From Bacteroidales bacterium (GTDB lineage Bacteria; Bacteroidota; Bacteroidia; Bacteroidales; UBA932): DNA of 64,000 bases. Shown here piece after piece: positions 8,257-16,523 of the stretch; positions within the stretch are counted from its first letter, which is position 1; each line of letters starts with the position of its first letter. The notes beneath the pieces were generated by a model. The model had not been told where the DNA came from, searched no databases, and worked only from the letters and a program-made list of their open reading frames with translations. The position numbers and the translations under genes are program-made. Location: contig JAFSOA010000005.1 in assembly GCA_017447265.1 (NCBI GenBank), forward strand, positions 1 to 64,000. Reading direction: 5' to 3'.

Positions 8257-10800
8257 ATGAAAACCCGATTGTCCGTCCTGGCGCTCGCCCTGCTGGCTTT
8301 CCTGCCCTTGCGGGCCGAGCGCGTCATCCGTGTCAACCTGGCGGGCTATCTGCCCGATGACGTCAAGGTGGCGGTCGCCCTGGCACCCGCAGCGCCGGCG
8401 GCCCGTTTTTCGGCCTCCTGTGCGTTTACGGTCTGTGATGCCCTGACGGACGCGGTCGTCCTCTCGGGGGAGGCGCCGGGGGATCTTTCCCCGAAATGGG
8501 CGTTGCTGAGTTACCGCATCGATTTCTCGCCGCTGCAGGAAACAGGCGCGTACTATATCGAATGCGACGGCGTCCGTTCGCCGGTGTTCCGCATCGGCTG
8601 GGATGTCTACGACGGTCTGGCCGATTTTCTGCTGACCTACCTGCGCCAGCAGCGCTGCGGCGACAATCCCTACAACAACCATGTCTGCCACGCGCACGAC
8701 GGTTATATCGTGGACCATCCCACCCGCACAGGCGAGCATATCGACGTGACGGGCGGCTGGCACGACGCCACCGACTACCTGCAGTACACGACCACCTCCG
8801 CGACGACCATCTATCAGATGGCTTTTGCCTGGAAATATGCCGAAGACCGTTCGGTGTTCGGCGACCGCTTTGACGCGACGGGCCGTCCCGGCGCCAACGG
8901 CATCCCCGACATCCTCGACGAGGTGAAATGGGGCCTCGACTGGCTCGACAAGATGAATCCCGCGCCGCGGGAGATGTACAACCAGATTGCGGACGACCGC
9001 GATCACGCCGGCATGCGGCTGCCGTATCTCGATTCGGTGGATTACGGCTACGGGCCGGGTGCCGGCCGTCCCGTCTATTTCGTGACGGGCAAGCCGCAGA
9101 TTGCCGGAAAGAAGATGAACCGGACCACGGGCGTTTCCTCCATCGCGGCGAAGTTCGCGTCGTCGTTCGCCCTGGGCGCCGATGTGATCCGGGAATGGTA
9201 TCCTGACTTTGCCGCCCGGATTGAGGGCAAGGTACAGGATGCCTGGGACTTTGCCTTGGAAGTGCCGGGCAATACGCAGACGGCGTGCGTGATTTCGCCC
9301 TATTTCTACGAAGAGGATACCTGGGTGGACGACCTGGAACTGGCCGCCGCTACGCTGTATGCGCTGGGCCGGGGTGAGGCGTGGCGGCAGCAGGCTGCCT
9401 ACTGGGGCGAGCAGGAGCCCGTTTCTCCCTGGATGGAGCGGGGACGCGGTCCCGGGAAAGAATATCACCACTATCAGTGGTACCCTTTTATCAACCTGGG
9501 CCACTGGCTGCTGGCGGAAAGCGACGATGCGGATGTCCGTTCGGAGTTCGCCGGCTATATGCGGGAAGGCCTGTCGGATGTGCAGCAGCGCGGGGCCTCC
9601 GATCCGTTCCGGCACGGCGTGCCGTATCTCTGGTGTTCCAACAACCTGACTTCCTCGGCTGTGACGCAGGCCTGGCTCTACGAACGGGCCACCGGCGATG
9701 CGCAGTTCCGGGCGGAAGAGACGGCGCTGCGGGACTGGCTTTTCGGCTGCAATCCCTGGGGCACGTCGATGATTGTCGGCTGGCCCGCTGCACAGTTGCC
9801 GGGCCATGATACGCCCACCGACCCGCATTCTTCCTATGTGAAAGTGAACGGCGACCTGCCGCTGGGCGGCCTGATCGACGGGCCGATCTATCGCCAGCTA
9901 TTCCTGGACCGGGCGGGTTCCGCACTCTCGCGGCCCGACGATTTTGCCCAGTTCAACCAGGGCCTCGCGGTCTACCACGATGACATCGGCGATTACGCTA
10001 GCAACGAGCCCACGATGGACGGCACGGCGGGTCTGGTCGCCTACGCGGCGGAACTGGAAGCCCGCGGCCGCGCCGGGAAGTCCTGTCATCCTGAGCGCAG
10101 CGAAGGATCTTTCCTGAAAGACCGCTTCGGCGCCATTGTCCGCGTCCGTCCCGGCGAAAAAGTGGTCTATCTCTGTTTCACCGCCGACGAGAATTTCAAC
10201 GGCGCGGAGACCATCCTCAAGACCCTGCAGAAGCAGAAGATCAAAGGCAATTTCTTCCTGACAGGCAACTGTATGCGTTACGCACCGAACCAGGATGTGA
10301 TCCGCCGCATCGTGGCGGAAGGGCACTATGTGGGCGGCCATTCCGACGGCCATGTGCTCTATTGTGACTGGGGTGCCGGCCGGCCGAACCTGATGAGCGC
10401 CGACAGCATCGTGGCCGACCTGCGCGCCAACTATGCGGAACTGGCGAAGTTCGGCGTGCCGCGTTCCGCCGCGCGCTGGTTCCTGCCGCCCTATGAGCAT
10501 TACAACGATTTCAGCGTGGACGTTCTCACCGCGATGGGTGTCCGCGTGGTCAACTATACCCCGGGCATCGGCACGCCGGCCGACTACACGACACCCGACA
10601 TGAAGAGCTACCGGCGGGCGCAGCCGCTCATCGACGTGCTCTGGAAATTCGAACGGGAGCAGGGCCTCCATGGCGCGCTGCTGCTCATCCACCCTGGCAT
10701 CCATCCGGACCGTCCGGAGAGCGAGCGTCTCTACAACCGTCTGGGCGAGATCATCCGCTACCTGAAGAAGAAAGGATATCGCTTTGAAAGACTTCCCTAA
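8257..10800 (+). CDS. Glycoside hydrolase family 9 / polysaccharide deacetylase fusion
   Basis: 847 residues, exported (signal peptide 1-20). An N-terminal Ig-like domain (RVNLAGYLPDDVKVAV, about 22-110) precedes a GH9 (alpha/alpha)6 domain (about 120-600). GGWHDATDYLQY carries the Asp pair (DATD) of the catalytic base, and SNEPTMDGTAGL carries the probable acid Glu. The C-terminal part (about 625-847) is a NodB-like deacetylase: metal motif TADENF in place of the usual TFDD, GGHSDGH with the two His, and RWFLPPYEHYN. The linker near residue 608 reads CHPERSEGSF, the translation of a dispersed palindromic repeat (10085-10110). The likely role is trimming of a beta-glucan or an acetylated surface or dietary polysaccharide. 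GH9 ends are normally closed; the fusion is the odd point. Confidence 0.88.
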   Translation: MKTRLSVLALALLAFLPLRAERVIRVNLAGYLPDDVKVAVALAPAAPAARFSASCAFTVCDALTDAVVLSGEAPGDLSPKWALLSYRIDFSPLQETGAYYIECDGVRSPVFRIGWDVYDGLADFLLTYLRQQRCGDNPYNNHVCHAHDGYIVDHPTRTGEHIDVTGGWHDATDYLQYTTTSATTIYQMAFAWKYAEDRSVFGDRFDATGRPGANGIPDILDEVKWGLDWLDKMNPAPREMYNQIADDRDHAGMRLPYLDSVDYGYGPGAGRPVYFVTGKPQIAGKKMNRTTGVSSIAAKFASSFALGADVIREWYPDFAARIEGKVQDAWDFALEVPGNTQTACVISPYFYEEDTWVDDLELAAATLYALGRGEAWRQQAAYWGEQEPVSPWMERGRGPGKEYHHYQWYPFINLGHWLLAESDDADVRSEFAGYMREGLSDVQQRGASDPFRHGVPYLWCSNNLTSSAVTQAWLYERATGDAQFRAEETALRDWLFGCNPWGTSMIVGWPAAQLPGHDTPTDPHSSYVKVNGDLPLGGLIDGPIYRQLFLDRAGSALSRPDDFAQFNQGLAVYHDDIGDYASNEPTMDGTAGLVAYAAELEARGRAGKSCHPERSEGSFLKDRFGAIVRVRPGEKVVYLCFTADENFNGAETILKTLQKQKIKGNFFLTGNCMRYAPNQDVIRRIVAEGHYVGGHSDGHVLYCDWGAGRPNLMSADSIVADLRANYAELAKFGVPRSAARWFLPPYEHYNDFSVDVLTAMGVRVVNYTPGIGTPADYTTPDMKSYRRAQPLIDVLWKFEREQGLHGALLLIHPGIHPDRPESERLYNRLGEIIRYLKKKGYRFERLP
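10085..10110 (+). repeat. Dispersed palindromic repeat inside a coding region
   Basis: A 26-bp unit (GTCATCCTGAGCGCAGCGAA then GGATCT) of the same family as at 4672-4697 is read in frame as part of the linker between GH9 and deacetylase domains. Confidence 0.7.
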
Positions 10801-11658
10801 ATGACTATGTATCAGATAACCAGAAAGAATATGCTGACTCCCGCCATCTGCCTGATGGATGTGGAGGCGCCGCGCATCGCCGCTGCGGCGATGCCGGGCC
10901 AGTTCCTGATCGTGCGGGCCCGGCCGGAAGGAGAACGGATTCCCCTGACCATCTGTAACTACGACCGGTCTGCCGGCACCGTCACGATTGTGACCCAGCT
11001 CATCGGCGCTTCGAGCCGCTTGATCTGCGCGCTGGAAGAAGGCGACTGCTTCACCGATGTGGTCGGCCCGCTGGGCCGTCCTTCCGATTTTGTGGAGCTG
11101 CCCGACGAGGCGCTGCGTGGCCGCCGCTATCTGTTTGTGGCAGGCGGACTCGGCACGGCCCCGGTCTATCCGCAGGCGAAATACCTGCATGAACGTGGGG
11201 CGAAGGTCGACGTGATCGTCGGTGCGAAAACGGCCGGCCTGCTGATCTTGCGCCAGGAGATGGCCTCCGTCTGTGACCATCTGTATGTATGCACGGACGA
11301 TGGTTCCGAAGGTCATCACGGACTGGTTACCGAAAAGATCAAGCTGCTGCTGGAAGCGGGGGAGACCTACGACCAGGCGGTGGCCATCGGTCCGATGATC
11401 ATGATGAAGTTCGTGACGCTGACGCTGCGCGATTCGGGCATTCCCCTGGTGGTGAGTCTCAATACGCTGATGGTCGACGGCACCGGCATGTGCGGCTGTT
11501 GCCGCATCACGGTGGGCGGCAAGGTCCGTTTCGCCTGTGTGGAGGGACCTGAATTCAACGCCTACGAGGTCGACTTCGACGAGGCCCTGCGCCGCCAGAC
11601 GATGTATCGTCCGCAGGAGCAGGAAGCTGATCACAAATGTAAAATCGGGAGGAACTGA
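10801..11658 (+). CDS. Nfn-like oxidoreductase FAD/[2Fe-2S] subunit (sulfide/DHO dehydrogenase-like)
   Basis: The 285-residue protein is the small subunit of the ferredoxin:NADP oxidoreductase (NfnA/SudB) type. An FAD-binding beta-barrel (about 1-100) is followed by an NAD(H)-binding Rossmann part (RYLFVAGGLGTAPVYPQAKYL) and a C-terminal [2Fe-2S] motif with Cys residues in DGTGMCGCCRITVGGKVRFACVEGP. It starts directly after the GH9 gene stop and ends one base before the next gene, its natural partner. The pair should transfer electrons between reduced ferredoxin, NADH and NADP in the cytoplasm. Alternative start: ATG 10807. Confidence 0.9.
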   Translation: MTMYQITRKNMLTPAICLMDVEAPRIAAAAMPGQFLIVRARPEGERIPLTICNYDRSAGTVTIVTQLIGASSRLICALEEGDCFTDVVGPLGRPSDFVELPDEALRGRRYLFVAGGLGTAPVYPQAKYLHERGAKVDVIVGAKTAGLLILRQEMASVCDHLYVCTDDGSEGHHGLVTEKIKLLLEAGETYDQAVAIGPMIMMKFVTLTLRDSGIPLVVSLNTLMVDGTGMCGCCRITVGGKVRFACVEGPEFNAYEVDFDEALRRQTMYRPQEQEADHKCKIGRN

Positions 11659-11659
11659 C

Positions 11660-13042
11660 ATGGCTGAAAAGATTGGACGCGTTCCCGTGCGGGAACAGGA
11701 CCCGAAGGTGCGGGCCCGCAATTTCGAAGAAGTCTGCTACGGATACAATGAGCAGGAAGCGCTGCTGGAAGCGTCGCGCTGCTTGAATTGCCGCAATCCC
11801 CGCTGTGTGCAGCACTGTCCGGTGGGCATCCAGATTCCTGCATTCATCGCGCAGGTGAAGGCCGGTGCCTTTGCCGAAGCCGCAGCCGTCATTGCCCGCG
11901 ACAGCTCGCTGCCCGCGGTCTGCGGACGCGTCTGCCCGCAGGAAACGCAGTGCGAAGGCAGCTGCATCCTGGGTGTGAAAGGCGAGCCGGTGGCCATCGG
12001 CAAGCTGGAACGCTTCGTGGCCGACTGGTCGCGCGCAAACGGCGGCGTGCCGGTCGAAAAGGCGCCGGCCAACGGCAAGAAGGTGGCCGTGGTGGGCAGT
12101 GGCCCTTCGGGTCTGGCCTGTGCCAGCGATCTGGCCAAACTGGGCTACGACGTGACCATCTTCGAAGTCCTGCATAAGGCGGGCGGCGTGCTGCAATACG
12201 GCATTCCGGAGTTCCGCCTGCCGAAGGAGAGGGTCGTGGAGCCCGAGATCGACAGCGTCCGGGCGCTGGGTGTCAAGATTGAGACCAATGTGGTGGTCGG
12301 CCGTACGCTGACGGTCGACGACTTGCTCGACCGCGAAGGTTTCCAGGCGGTGTTCGTGGGTTCCGGCGCGGGTCTGCCGCGTTTCATGGGCATTCCCGGC
12401 GAAAGTCTCAACGGCGTGTTTTCCGCCAATGAATTCCTGACCCGCAGCAATCTGATGCGGGCCTTCGATCCCGCCAGCGACACGCCCATCTTCGTAGGCA
12501 AACGGGTGGCCGTGGTCGGCGGTGGCAATGTCGCCATGGACGCGGCCCGCACCGCGCTGCGCCTGGGTTCCGAGGTGACCATCGTCTATCGCCGTACGGA
12601 GAAAGAGCTTCCGGCCCGCGCCGAGGAAGTGCACCATGCCCGCGAGGAGGGCATCGAGTTCCGGATGCTGACCAATCCGGTGGAGATTCTGGGCGACGAG
12701 AACGGCTGGGTCCGCGCGCTGCGCTGCATCCAGATGGAGTTGGGCGAGCCCGATGCCAGCGGCCGCCGCAGTCCGATCCCGGTAGCCGGCTCCGAATTCG
12801 ACATTCCGGCCGATGAAGTGATCATGGCGCTGGGAACTTCGCCGAACCCGTTGATCTCCAGTACGACGAAAGGGCTCGAAACCGAGCGTCACGGTTGCAT
12901 CGTGGCCGACGAATCCGGCGCGACCTCACGTCCGGGCGTCTTCGCCGGCGGTGACGCCGTCACAGGTGCCGCCACGGTCATCCTCGCCATGGGCGCCGGC
13001 CGCCGCGCTGCCGCCGCCATCGATGCCTACCTCCGGAAGTAA
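11660..13042 (+). CDS. gltA: NADPH-dependent glutamate synthase small-chain homologue (Nfn large subunit)
   Basis: 460 residues, preceded by a clear GGAGG (11649-11653) that decides the ATG at 11660. N-terminal Cys clusters CLNCRNPRCVQHCP and CGRVCPQETQCEGSC bind [4Fe-4S] centres. Two Rossmann motifs follow: FAD site VAVVGSGPSGLACASDLAKLG and NADPH site VAVVGGGNVAMDAARTALRLG with the YRRTEKELPAR signature. The family is named after the small chain of glutamate synthase, but with the preceding subunit the likely function is electron-bifurcating or plain ferredoxin:NADP oxidoreductase. No large glutamate synthase subunit is nearby. It is the last gene of the plus-strand run and is followed at once by the RAYT element repeat. 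Confidence 0.9.
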   Translation: MAEKIGRVPVREQDPKVRARNFEEVCYGYNEQEALLEASRCLNCRNPRCVQHCPVGIQIPAFIAQVKAGAFAEAAAVIARDSSLPAVCGRVCPQETQCEGSCILGVKGEPVAIGKLERFVADWSRANGGVPVEKAPANGKKVAVVGSGPSGLACASDLAKLGYDVTIFEVLHKAGGVLQYGIPEFRLPKERVVEPEIDSVRALGVKIETNVVVGRTLTVDDLLDREGFQAVFVGSGAGLPRFMGIPGESLNGVFSANEFLTRSNLMRAFDPASDTPIFVGKRVAVVGGGNVAMDAARTALRLGSEVTIVYRRTEKELPARAEEVHHAREEGIEFRMLTNPVEILGDENGWVRALRCIQMELGEPDASGRRSPIPVAGSEFDIPADEVIMALGTSPNPLISSTTKGLETERHGCIVADESGATSRPGVFAGGDAVTGAATVILAMGAGRRAAAAIDAYLRK

Positions 13043-13047
13043 ACTCG

Positions 13048-13176
13048 CGGGCAAGGTCTGCTTTTGTTGCTGAGACCTTGCCTGCCGAAAGAGGCTCACA
13101 GATAGCTCCGGCCGAAAAGCATCGGGCAAGGTCTCCACTCAAATAAGAGACCTTGCCCGATCTGCTGTTGGACTTT
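13048..13176. repeat. 129-bp direct repeat, left copy, two hairpins
   Basis: Identical base for base to 14562-14690. Hairpin 1 has a 10-bp stem (GGCAAGGTCT 13050-13059 with AGACCTTGCC 13073-13082). Hairpin 2 has a 15-bp stem (13121-13135 with 13147-13161) and an 11-base loop. Both stems share the core GGCAAGGTCT, so the unit is a doublet of REP-like palindromes. It sits six bases after the gltA stop and could also act as a terminator. Confidence 0.9.
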
Positions 13177-13189
13177 TCCGGATACTTCA

Positions 13190-14116
13190 TCAGATTGTAG
13201 GACGTTTGCCCAACATTTCCTCTATTCTGTTGCGACTGATTCCTAGCGTCCTGGCCAACTGGGGAATGCTTGTTCGCATCGTCCGTTGGAGATACGGAAG
13301 TAGTCTTGCTTTCTGCTGAATGGACAAGTGGGACAGGTCCGTTTGAAACCATCTTTCTGCTGTCTCGTTGACAACCTTGTAGAATTCGCTATCGGTGAGC
13401 CTCATTCGTGGGTTATCGATCAACTTGACTTTGATTTCGGCCGCATTCTGCCCTCCGATGGTCTTAAGGAAATAAGCCTGATCGTTTTCGAAGGCTTGTT
13501 CCAGGTATTCATGGTCACAAAAACTGGATGGGATCAGTTGGCCTTTGGCATTGAGTCTCCATTCCACATCCTGCAACTTGTCTCCAGTATGCATAAGCAT
13601 CCGGCATTCCTGCTTTGTCAGTTCTGACACCATCCGCCCGGACGCCATCTCTATTCCGTCTTTTCCGAACATCGCCCGATAGCCTGACCATCGATACTCG
13701 TTCACATTGCATCCGTTGTCCAACGCATTCCGGAGGATGTAGGCGAGCGCATTACGTATGTACCATTCGGTATCGAGAACAATTGCTTTGACATCCATCT
13801 TCTGGAGAGCTCCTTGTTCACCATAGCGGCGGCTGAACCACATGGAATACATGCGTTTAGCTTCCTGCCCGAAGGCATCTGCAGCTTTTTGGCTGGCAGC
13901 TAGAACGGCTGCATGACAATGGTTGGAAACCACAGCATAGACGATGATGATCACATTTTTCCTTCGGGCGCAGATGCACAGGATCTTGACCATCGCGTCA
14001 TAGTCCTCATCGTCTCGGCAGAGCACCACTTTTTCCATGCCCTCCATGCTGACATGGTACGACTGCACATTTCGAAAGCTGCCATCCGGCAACTTCCGAT
14101 GAACGATCCGCTTCAT
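13190..14116 (-). CDS. REP-associated tyrosine transposase (RAYT, Y1/HUH family)
   Basis: The 308-residue protein resembles IS200-type Y1 transposases of the REP-associated class. The HUH metal motif is in VVSNHCHAAVL (about residues 60-70). The catalytic Tyr is likely within TEWYIRNALAYILRNALDNG (about 117-136). The C-terminus carries a helix-turn-helix-like segment (IPQLARTLGISRNRIEEML) and ends ...GKRPTI. HUH enzymes of this class cut and join single-stranded REP hairpins. It lies between two identical two-hairpin repeats, which are the expected substrates. The start (14116) is 4 bases after the stop of the small gene upstream, so both share a transcript. Its G+C is lower than that of the flanking genes. 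Confidence 0.85.
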   Translation of the reverse strand: MKRIVHRKLPDGSFRNVQSYHVSMEGMEKVVLCRDDEDYDAMVKILCICARRKNVIIIVYAVVSNHCHAAVLAASQKAADAFGQEAKRMYSMWFSRRYGEQGALQKMDVKAIVLDTEWYIRNALAYILRNALDNGCNVNEYRWSGYRAMFGKDGIEMASGRMVSELTKQECRMLMHTGDKLQDVEWRLNAKGQLIPSSFCDHEYLEQAFENDQAYFLKTIGGQNAAEIKVKLIDNPRMRLTDSEFYKVVNETAERWFQTDLSHLSIQQKARLLPYLQRTMRTSIPQLARTLGISRNRIEEMLGKRPTI

Positions 14117-14120
14117 ACGC

Positions 14121-14474
14121 TCAATTCTTGAAAGCAGGTGGATTAATGCCCGGCGAAAAAGTTGCGAACTTTACACCTCGGTTTTCCATGACATTCATGG
14201 CTTCCTGAATGGATTTGGCCAGAAGGGCAGACTGCTCGTCCAGATAGTCAATCATCTGCTTCCGGTTGATGCTGACAGCGAGGTCGGCGATGGCCAGTGC
14301 GCGAATCATAGCCAGGACGGCTGTTTCGTTGCCGCCCCACAGTTTGGTCATCATGGCAAAAGCGGAGTTGGAAGTGACGCCGATAACGTCGTTGGGAGTT
14401 TGAATGGGATCGAAATCCGTATTGAACCGGATGTCCGTGTCTCCATATTGGAGCACTTCAAGGATTTTTTTCAT
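14121..14474 (-). CDS. Small protein carried with the RAYT, unknown function
   Basis: 117 residues, not recognised. It reads MKKILEVLQYGDTDIRFNTD..., then a predicted mainly helical part (TAVLAMIRALAIADLAVSINRKQMIDYLDEQSALLAKSIQEAMNVMENRG). There is no signal peptide or obvious metal site. It is the first gene of a two-gene unit with the transposase, and both lie between the 129-bp repeats, so it is either a passenger or an accessory factor. A strong promoter-like sequence precedes it. Confidence 0.7.
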   Translation of the reverse strand: MKKILEVLQYGDTDIRFNTDFDPIQTPNDVIGVTSNSAFAMMTKLWGGNETAVLAMIRALAIADLAVSINRKQMIDYLDEQSALLAKSIQEAMNVMENRGVKFATFSPGINPPAFKN

Positions 14475-14501
14475 GGCAGCACAAATCTTTATTCACGCAG
14501 A

Positions 14502-14533
14502 CAAAGATAATATGCCGGATATCCCTTTGTCAA
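14502..14533 (-). promoter_or_regulatory. Promoter of the RAYT unit
   Basis: On the minus strand, TTGACA (complement of 14528-14533) precedes a TATCTTTG -7 box (complement of 14502-14509) by 18 bases; the -7 box is 27 bases before the ATG at 14474. Confidence 0.6.
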
Positions 14534-14561
14534 GAATTTTTTTCACTTTTTTTCGTGAAAT

Positions 14562-14690
14562 CGGGCAAGGTCTGCTTTTGTTGCTGAGACCTTGCCTGCC
14601 GAAAGAGGCTCACAGATAGCTCCGGCCGAAAAGCATCGGGCAAGGTCTCCACTCAAATAAGAGACCTTGCCCGATCTGCTGTTGGACTTT
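14562..14690. repeat. 129-bp direct repeat, right copy, two hairpins
   Basis: Exact copy of 13048-13176. It lies between the RAYT unit promoter and the 3' end of the serine palmitoyltransferase gene, and its 15-bp hairpin may also end that gene's transcript. No target-site duplication is seen outside the pair, as expected for Y1 enzymes. Confidence 0.9.
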
Positions 14691-14705
14691 GCCAGAAGGA
14701 TAAGG

Positions 14706-15899
14706 CTACGGAATAATCTCCAGCTTCCTGAACACCTTCGTCAGTTTGTCGATGGCTTCGTCGAGCTGTTCGAAGCTGTGGGTCGCCATCAGGGCGAAAC
14801 GGACGATGACGGAGTCTTCGGGAACGGCCGGCGGGATGACCGGGGTGATGAAGATGCCTTCGTCGAGCGCCATCTTCACGGCTGTCAGGCATTTCTGCAG
14901 GTCGCGGACGAAGAGCGGGATGATCGGCGACTGGGTATGGCCGATGTCGAAGCCGCGTGCTTTGAATTCTTCGTGGGCGTGACGGGTCAGGGCCCAGAGA
15001 TGGTCGAGGCGCTCAGGCTCCGAAAGCATGATGTCGATGGCCTTGTTGACGGCGGCCACGTTGGCCGGCGGCATGCTGGCGCTGAAGATCAGCGAACGGG
15101 AGTTGTGCTTGAGATAGTTGAGCACCTCGTGGTCGCCGGCGATGAAACCACCCAGCGAACCGAAGGACTTGGAGAAAGTGCCCATGATGAGGTCCACCTT
15201 GTCGGTCAGGCCGAAATGGTCGGCCGTGCCGCGTCCATGGTCGCCCATTACGCCAAGACCATGCGCGTCGTCAATCATCAGGGAGGCATTGTATTTCTCA
15301 CAGAGAGCCACGATGTCCGGAACCGGAGCGATGTCACCTTCCATGGAATAGACACCGTCGACGACGATGAGCTTCGGCGCATCGACCGGAGCCAGTGCCA
15401 GACGTTTTTCCAGGGATTCGACGTCGTTGTGAGGGAACTTCAGCACCCGGCTGTATGACAGGCGGCTGCCGTCGATGATGCAGGCATGGTCCAGGGCATC
15501 CAGAAAGATGTATCCATTGCGGAAGCCCAGGCAGGACACGACGCCCAGATTCACCTGGAAACCGGTGCTGTAGGTTACAGCTTCTTCTTTGCCGACCAGT
15601 TTTGCCAGTTTCTCTTCCAGCGCCAGGTGGATGTCAAGGGTGCCGTTGAGGAAACGGGAACCAGAGCAGCTGGTGCCGTATTTGCGGATGGCCTCGATGG
15701 CGGCTTCTTTCAGGCGCGGATCGTCGGAAAGTCCCAGATAAGAATTGGAACCGAACATCATGACATCTCTGCCCTGCATCTTGACGACGGGATCTTGTCC
15801 CGATTCGATGGGGCGGTAATAGGGATAGATCCCCATGGCCTTGACTTCGTCGGCCAGGGTATATTCGGCGCAAATCTTATTTAAAAGGCTCTCCTTCAT
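14706..15899 (-). CDS. spt: Serine palmitoyltransferase (alpha-oxoamine synthase family)
   Basis: The 397-residue PLP enzyme condenses serine with a long-chain acyl-CoA, the first step of sphingolipid synthesis in Bacteroidetes. Family marks: GSNSYLGLSDDPRLKEAA, GTSCSGSRFLNGTLDIH, ALDHACIIDG (His stacking on PLP), DDAHGLGVMG (Asp and His) and the PLP Lys in GTFSKSFGSLGGFIAG. The last motif and the GSRFLNG loop favour serine palmitoyltransferase over 2-amino-3-ketobutyrate CoA ligase, which has a very similar fold and is the main alternative. A TAATTTTGC box (complement of 15923-15931) precedes it. It is monocistronic here. Confidence 0.85.
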   Translation of the reverse strand: MKESLLNKICAEYTLADEVKAMGIYPYYRPIESGQDPVVKMQGRDVMMFGSNSYLGLSDDPRLKEAAIEAIRKYGTSCSGSRFLNGTLDIHLALEEKLAKLVGKEEAVTYSTGFQVNLGVVSCLGFRNGYIFLDALDHACIIDGSRLSYSRVLKFPHNDVESLEKRLALAPVDAPKLIVVDGVYSMEGDIAPVPDIVALCEKYNASLMIDDAHGLGVMGDHGRGTADHFGLTDKVDLIMGTFSKSFGSLGGFIAGDHEVLNYLKHNSRSLIFSASMPPANVAAVNKAIDIMLSEPERLDHLWALTRHAHEEFKARGFDIGHTQSPIIPLFVRDLQKCLTAVKMALDEGIFITPVIPPAVPEDSVIVRFALMATHSFEQLDEAIDKLTKVFRKLEIIP

Positions 15900-15967
15900 G
15901 GATATTCAATGTTTAACAAACCGCAAAATTAGAAAAAAAAGGCTGTCGCTGTTCTTTTGCGCTGCAA

Positions 15968-16447
15968 CTACTTGTCCGTATCGGTATGCCGGGCCCCTTT
16001 CGTCGTAATCAGAATCACGCCGTTGCCGCCCCGGACGCCGTAGATGGAAGAGGAGGCATCTTTGAGCACGTCGACGGAATAGACATCCAACGGATTAATC
16101 GAGCTCAAGTCATTGACTTCCACGCCGTCGACCAGGATCAGCGGCTCGGTGGAGGCATTGATCGAATTGATGCCGCGGATCGTGATGGAATTGCCCGGAC
16201 CGACGACGACGCCCGGAACCCGTCCGCGCAGATAGTCGTACATGTTGCTGTACGTGGCGATTTCCTTATCGGACACCTTGACCGTCGAAACGGAATAGTT
16301 CACATTATCCTTGTCGGCCGTGCCGTATCCGACATTGACCCGGTTGTCCTGCGTCGTATCGGACGCGGCAGGGCCCGCGGCGCCGCAGGCCGCGAACAGG
16401 AAGGAGAGCAGCAGGAGCGCTGCTCCCGGAAGCCAGTGCGTTTTCAT
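15968..16447 (-). CDS. Stand-alone TonB plug-domain lipoprotein
   Basis: 159 residues: a lipoprotein signal peptide (LLLSFLFAACG, Cys about 21) and then only a TonB-receptor plug domain. The plug marks are VSDKEIATYSNMYDYLRGRVPGV, ITIRGINSINASTEPLILVDGVEV and SVDVLKDASSSIYGVRGGNGVILITTK. There is no beta-barrel, CarboxypepD_reg domain or partner receptor next to it. It ends cleanly at a stop with a hydrophilic tail. Such solitary plugs may interact with receptors or act as outer-membrane-attached partners. It is divergent from the lipoprotein at 16524. Confidence 0.8.
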   Translation of the reverse strand: MKTHWLPGAALLLLSFLFAACGAAGPAASDTTQDNRVNVGYGTADKDNVNYSVSTVKVSDKEIATYSNMYDYLRGRVPGVVVGPGNSITIRGINSINASTEPLILVDGVEVNDLSSINPLDVYSVDVLKDASSSIYGVRGGNGVILITTKGARHTDTDK

Positions 16448-16468
16448 GATGTCAGTCTTTAATCCTTA

Positions 16469-16497
16469 CAAAGATTACCATATTTTTGTATATTTGC
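16469..16497. promoter_or_regulatory. Divergent promoters between two lipoprotein genes
   Basis: Plus strand: TATATTTGC (16489-16497), 26 bases before the ATG at 16524. Minus strand: TAATCTTTG (complement of 16469-16477), 21 bases before the ATG at 16447. Confidence 0.5.
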
Positions 16498-16523
16498 AAG
16501 AGAAAAACAACACTCTTACCATC

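Noticed and set aside
6952-9828. 958-codon minus-strand frame opposite the beta-helix and GH9 genes
   Set aside because: Composition-driven open frame (His/Arg/Gly-rich, no fold); plus-strand proteins have signal peptides and catalytic motifs.
11660-13042. True glutamate synthase small subunit
   Set aside because: No large glutamate synthase gene nearby, and the adjacent FAD/[2Fe-2S] subunit fits the Nfn pair better.
13048-14690. Classical composite transposon with target-site duplication
   Set aside because: The flanking repeats are hairpin doublets without transposase genes of their own, and no short direct duplication is seen outside them.
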